A stretch of DNA of 64,000 nt, taken from the NCBI RefSeq assembly GCF_002101705.1, contig NZ_LQPC01000050.1:38696-102695 (forward strand), in the 5' to 3' direction. Position numbers and translations under genes: made by a program. Each line of letters begins with the position of its first letter. The first letter of the stretch is position 1. Below, piece after piece: positions 60,978-64,000 of this stretch. Origin of the DNA: Mycolicibacterium iranicum (lineage in GTDB: Bacteria > Actinomycetota > Actinomycetes > Mycobacteriales > Mycobacteriaceae). Under the pieces are notes generated by a model, which saw only the letters and a program-made list of their open reading frames with translations, did not search any database and was not told the origin of the DNA.

Positions 60978-61343
60978 ATGGCGGAATTGCACGTCGAGAT
61001 CGTCGCCGTGGAGCGCGAGTTGTGGTCGGGTGACGCGACGTTCGTGTTCACCCGCACCACCGCGGGCGAGATCGGGATTCTGCCGCGGCACATCCCGCTC
61101 GTCGCGCAGCTCGTCGACGACGCCATGGTGCGCGTCGAGCGCGAGGGCGAAGATGATCTGCGCATCGCGGTCGACGGCGGATTCCTCTCGGTGACCGAGG
61201 AAGCTGTTCGGATCCTCGTCGAGAACGCCGAGTTCGAATCGGAGATCAACGCCGACAGCGCAAAGCAGGACTCAGAGTCCGACGACGAGCGGACCGCGGC
61301 ATGGGGTCGGGCGCGTCTGCGCGCCCTCGGCCAACTGGACTGA
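60978..61343 (+). CDS. atpC: ATP synthase subunit epsilon
   Basis: 121 aa. The N-terminal beta sandwich is complete (LHVEIVAVERELWSGDATFVFTRTTAGEIGILPRHIPLVAQL), and a short C-terminal helical tail follows, as in mycobacterial epsilon. It links the gamma rotor to the c-ring and restrains ATP hydrolysis. It is separated from atpD by 63 bp, more than the other spacings in the operon. Confidence 0.95.
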   Translation: MAELHVEIVAVERELWSGDATFVFTRTTAGEIGILPRHIPLVAQLVDDAMVRVEREGEDDLRIAVDGGFLSVTEEAVRILVENAEFESEINADSAKQDSESDDERTAAWGRARLRALGQLD

Positions 61344-61349
61344 CCGCCG

Positions 61350-61796
61350 ATGAGCGCGTCCATGCTGTTCATGGTCGCGCTCGTCGGTGTGCTCCTGCTT
61401 GTCGTCGTCGCTCTGAGCTACCGGCTGTGGAAGTTGCGGCAAGTGGGTGGGACGGCGGCGATCCTGCGGGATGTCCCTGCGGTCGGCGGTCACGGATGGC
61501 GTCACGGTGTGATGCGCTATCGCGGCGGTGAGGCTGGTTTCTACCGACTTTCAAGTTTGCGTTGGTGGCCAGATCGCACGTTGACCCGGCGTGGCCTCGA
61601 GGTGGTATCCCGGAGGGCGCCGCGCGGGGATGAATTCGACATCATGACTGACGAGATCGTCGTCCTGGAGTTGCGTGACACCGGTCCGGAACGCGGCCGC
61701 GGCTACGAAATCGCGCTGGATCGGGGGGCGTTGACAGCCTTCACCTCATGGCTGGAATCACGGCCGTCGCCGCGGACGCGGCGCCGGTCCTATTGA
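61350..61796 (+). CDS. DUF2550 membrane protein
   Basis: 148 aa, starting 6 bp after atpC, so it is part of the atp transcript. One N-terminal membrane span (MLFMVALVGVLLLVVVALSY) is followed by a soluble PH-like beta domain (WRHGVMRYRGGEAGFYRLSSLRWWPDRTLTRRGLEVV). It is the Rv1312 equivalent. Its role is unknown; the constant link to the ATP synthase genes suggests a function at the membrane related to it. Confidence 0.88.
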   Translation: MSASMLFMVALVGVLLLVVVALSYRLWKLRQVGGTAAILRDVPAVGGHGWRHGVMRYRGGEAGFYRLSSLRWWPDRTLTRRGLEVVSRRAPRGDEFDIMTDEIVVLELRDTGPERGRGYEIALDRGALTAFTSWLESRPSPRTRRRSY

Positions 61797-61835
61797 GAGA
61801 TTCGCGGTCCTACGGAGTTCTAACGACTTGCGCTC

Positions 61836-62411
61836 CTACTGCCGCTTTCCTCCCGGTTGCCACAGAACGTCGCCGTCGGGATTGGCTACCCGCGACAGAA
61901 TGAACAGCAGGTCAGACAGTCTGTTGAGGTACTTCGCAGGAAGCACGCTCACTGAGTCGCCATGAGTGTCGATGGCTTGCCAGGCAGATCTTTCCGCTCG
62001 TCGTGCGACGGTCCGGGCAACGTGCAGAAGCGCTGACAAAGATGTGCCGCCGGGCAGGATGAACGAGTTCAGTGCCGGTAGCGGCTCGTTGAACTCGTCG
62101 CACCATGCCTCGAGCCTGTCGATGTAGCTTTGCTGAATCCGCAGCGGCGGATACTCCGGGTTCTCGATCACGGGCGTCGACAGGTCGGCGCCCGCGTCGA
62201 ACAGGTCGTTCTGAATCTGTCGCAAGACCGGAAGAATTCGCTCGTCGGGGTGTCCCATCGCGACCGCGACGCCGATCGCAGCGTTGACTTCGTCACAGTC
62301 GGCGTAGGCCGCCAGGCGTGCATCGTTCTTCGAAACTCGGCTGAAATCACTCAGGCCCGTTGTGCCATCGTCGCCGGTCCGCGTATAGATTCGCGTCAGG
62401 TGGACTGCCAT
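61836..62411 (-). CDS. PduO-type cob(I)alamin adenosyltransferase
   Basis: 191 aa from the ATG at 62411. The ATP-binding start is HLTRIYTRTGDDGTTGLSDFSRVSKN, with the later motifs DLFDAGADLSTP, FILPGGTSLSALLHVARTVARRAERS and LNRLSDLLFILSRVAN. It makes adenosylcobalamin from cobalamin and ATP. The M. tuberculosis equivalent is Rv1314c. It converges on the DUF2550 gene with 39 bp between stops and is divergent from murA. Confidence 0.94.
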   Translation of the reverse strand: MAVHLTRIYTRTGDDGTTGLSDFSRVSKNDARLAAYADCDEVNAAIGVAVAMGHPDERILPVLRQIQNDLFDAGADLSTPVIENPEYPPLRIQQSYIDRLEAWCDEFNEPLPALNSFILPGGTSLSALLHVARTVARRAERSAWQAIDTHGDSVSVLPAKYLNRLSDLLFILSRVANPDGDVLWQPGGKRQ

Positions 62412-62493
62412 GGTCGAAACGGTACCGGGCTGCCCCGCAGGCCCGCGGCTCGGCAGCCTGACATGGTCCGCCGCGCTGTTTACACTAACCGGC

Positions 62494-63747
62494 GTGAGCG
62501 ACCGATTCGTGGTGACCGGCGGTGGCCGGTTGTCGGGTGAAGTTGCTGTTGGGGGCGCCAAAAACAGTGTGCTCAAGCTGATGGCCGCCGCTCTGCTCGC
62601 CGAAGGCACCAGCACGATCACCAACTGCCCCGACATTCTGGATGTCCCGTTGATGGCCGAGGTCCTGCGCGGACTCGGTGCGACGGTCGAACTCGACGGT
62701 GACACCGTCCGCATCACGTCTCCGGATGAACTGAAGTACGACGCTGACTTTGCCGCGGTGCGCCAATTCCGAGCTTCGGTTTGTGTTCTGGGTCCGCTGG
62801 TGGGCCGGTGCAAGAAGGCCAAGGTGGCCCTGCCGGGTGGGGACGCGATCGGGTCGCGGCCTCTCGACATGCACCAGGCCGGCCTCAGACAGCTGGGTGC
62901 GCGGTGCAATATCGAGCACGGCTGTGTCGTGGCCGAAGCCGATCACCTGCATGGCGCGGAGATTCAGCTTGAGTTCCCCTCGGTCGGCGCCACCGAGAAC
63001 ATCCTGATGGCCGCGGTGCTGGCCGACGGGGTCACCACGATTCACAATGCGGCCAGGGAGCCGGACGTCGTCGACCTCTGCACGATGCTCAACCAGATGG
63101 GTGCGCAGATCACCGGCGCTGGATCCTCGACGATTACGATCACCGGCGTGGATCGCCTGTATCCAACTGAGCATCGAGTGATCGGGGACCGGATCGTCGC
63201 AGCTACGTGGGGGATTGCTGCGGCAATGACGCGGGGCGACATTTCGGTTACCGGTATCGACCCGGCACATCTGCAGTTGGTGCTGCACAAACTCCACGAC
63301 GCCGGCGCGACCGTGACGCAGACCGATGACGGCTTCCGCGTTGTCCAGTACGAACGGCCGAAGGCTGTGAACGTTGCGACGCTGCCGTTCCCCGGATTCC
63401 CGACGGATTTACAGCCGATGGCCATCGGTTTGGCGGCGATCGCGGACGGGACGTCGATGATCACCGAGAACGTGTTCGAAGCGCGATTCCGGTTCGTCGA
63501 GGAAATGATCAGGCTGGGCGCGGACGCCCGAACCGATGGTCATCACGCGGTTGTCCGCGGTATCCCACAACTGTCGAGTGCGCCTGTATGGTCCTCTGAT
63601 ATTCGCGCCGGCGCCGGACTGGTGCTCGCCGGGCTTGTCGCCGATGGCGACACCGAGGTGCACGACGTCTTTCACATCGACCGCGGGTATCCGAAGTTCG
63701 TGGAAAATCTCGTCGCATTGGGCGCAGAGATCGAGCGCGTGGCGTAG
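62494..63747 (+). CDS. murA: UDP-N-acetylglucosamine 1-carboxyvinyltransferase
   Basis: 417 aa from the GTG at 62494, where the conserved SDRFVVTGGGRLSGEVAVGGAKNSVLK begins. MurA transfers enolpyruvate from PEP to UDP-GlcNAc, the first committed step of peptidoglycan synthesis. The active-site loop reads LPGGDAIGSRPLDMH, so D117 stands where most bacteria have the fosfomycin-reactive Cys. That explains intrinsic fosfomycin resistance in mycobacteria. An in-frame upstream extension to 62410 was rejected. It is the last gene before the rRNA operon. Confidence 0.97.
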   Translation: MSDRFVVTGGGRLSGEVAVGGAKNSVLKLMAAALLAEGTSTITNCPDILDVPLMAEVLRGLGATVELDGDTVRITSPDELKYDADFAAVRQFRASVCVLGPLVGRCKKAKVALPGGDAIGSRPLDMHQAGLRQLGARCNIEHGCVVAEADHLHGAEIQLEFPSVGATENILMAAVLADGVTTIHNAAREPDVVDLCTMLNQMGAQITGAGSSTITITGVDRLYPTEHRVIGDRIVAATWGIAAAMTRGDISVTGIDPAHLQLVLHKLHDAGATVTQTDDGFRVVQYERPKAVNVATLPFPGFPTDLQPMAIGLAAIADGTSMITENVFEARFRFVEEMIRLGADARTDGHHAVVRGIPQLSSAPVWSSDIRAGAGLVLAGLVADGDTEVHDVFHIDRGYPKFVENLVALGAEIERVA

Positions 63748-63781
63748 CGTTGAGAGGCTAAACAGCTTCTGTACTGGGCAT

Positions 63782-63810
63782 TTGGGGCATCGGCCGACAC
63801 GGCGTAGTAT
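63782..63810 (+). promoter_or_regulatory. Weak upstream rRNA promoter candidate
   Basis: TTGGGG (63782-63787) and TAGTAT (63805-63810) are separated by 17 bp. Mycobacterial rrnA operons often have several tandem promoters downstream of murA, so this could be one. The hexamers are poor matches. Confidence 0.3.
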
Positions 63811-63833
63811 TTCCGCCAGAAGCCGGAAGGCCA

Positions 63834-63856
63834 GTCCGATCGGACATCGATCGGAC
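63834..63856. promoter_or_regulatory. Palindrome just upstream of the rRNA promoter
   Basis: GTCCGATC at 63834-63841 is the reverse complement of GATCGGAC at 63849-63856, with a 7-bp spacer. It ends 13 bp before the -35 element, in the place of an activator or repressor site. Confidence 0.4.
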
Positions 63857-63869
63857 CGAATAGCCAGGC

Positions 63870-63898
63870 TTGACCACCTTGCCAACATGAAGTAAGCT
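63870..63898 (+). promoter_or_regulatory. Main rRNA operon promoter (PCL1-like)
   Basis: TTGACC at 63870-63875 and TAAGCT at 63893-63898, 17 bp apart, form a strong sigma-A-type promoter. It corresponds to the conserved mycobacterial rRNA promoter next to the leader. Transcription should start near 63905, and 16S rRNA lies beyond the window. Confidence 0.8.
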
Positions 63899-63907
63899 GG
63901 CAGGGTT

Positions 63908-63939
63908 GCCCGAAACAGGGCTCTGTTGTTTGAGAACTC
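63908..63939 (+). ncRNA. rRNA leader antitermination signals (boxB-like hairpin and boxA-like segment)
   Basis: GCCC-GAAACA-GGGC at 63908-63921 forms a short boxB-like hairpin. It is followed by TGTTGTTTGAGAACTC at 63924-63939, which matches the boxA-type leader sequence seen before actinobacterial 16S genes. The T/G-rich leader continues to the end of the window. Confidence 0.75.
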
Positions 63940-64000
63940 AATAGTGTGTTTGGTGGTTTTTGTTTGTTGTTTTTGTCGTGCCCCGGATTTTCCCGTTTGT

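Overview
The window is chromosomal DNA of a high-GC actinobacterium, almost certainly a rapidly growing mycobacterium (Mycolicibacterium type). Evidence is a fused b-delta ATP synthase subunit (AtpH), a MurA with Asp in place of the catalytic Cys, an MspA-type porin, a mycofactocin-type dehydrogenase, a mycothiol-dependent-type enzyme, and a gene order from argS to murA that matches, from memory, M. tuberculosis Rv1292-Rv1315 up to the rRNA operon. No insertion sequence, phage or CRISPR array was found. The window starts inside a gene and ends in the leader just upstream of an rRNA operon.

Layout. 1-3683: two integral-membrane GT39-like glycosyltransferases (the first cut by the window edge) flanking a GT2-GtrA fusion, all overlapping head to tail. 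3805-8766: sulfur assimilation (cysD, fused cysNC, a cysQ-like phosphatase, an isochorismatase-like hydrolase and an Rrf2 regulator), with a perfect 18-bp palindrome before cysD. 8763-17719: mixed metabolic genes (VOC protein, nitronate monooxygenase, Tat-lipoprotein amine oxidase), a histidine kinase/response regulator/DUF4097-like membrane protein operon, a TehA/SLAC1 channel, an LLM flavin or F420 oxidoreductase, a DUF899 protein and a small PPGH-repeat secreted protein. 18063-21353: an undescribed-looking pair, a repeat-containing acidic protein with a leader-like N-terminus followed by a PqqD-like/M50 membrane metalloprotease. 21366-27217: a minus-strand lipid or steroid-like catabolic cluster (two acyl-CoA dehydrogenases, two SDRs, DUF1214, SnoaL-like). 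27291-32943: an SDR, cell-wall enzymes (DUF1460 and lytic transglycosylase), a GIY-YIG-like protein, small secreted proteins and an MspA porin.

33043-36186 is a compact three-gene unit: DUF1989 protein, lipoprotein alpha/beta hydrolase, and a prokaryotic pentameric ligand-gated ion channel homologue. tRNA-Arg(CCG) lies just before argS. 36551-45280 holds argS-lysA-hom-thrC-thrB-rho, largely overlapping, with a structured rho leader. A block of MarR, a mycothiol-type enzyme, TetR and an acyl-CoA ligase sits between rho and rpmE, where M. tuberculosis has none. 48976-61796 is rpmE-prfA-prmC-sua5-wecA followed by atpIBEFHAGDC and a DUF2550 gene. The end carries PduO-type adenosyltransferase (minus), murA, and the rRNA promoter with boxB/boxA-like antitermination signals.

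The two most promising leads for new biology are the 18063-21353 protease/repeat-protein pair and the 33043-36186 DUF1989/hydrolase/ion-channel operon. A smaller but sharply visible oddity is a 61-bp duplication at the cysD-cysN junction that creates a 19-codon relay ORF and keeps the stop-start spacing intact.
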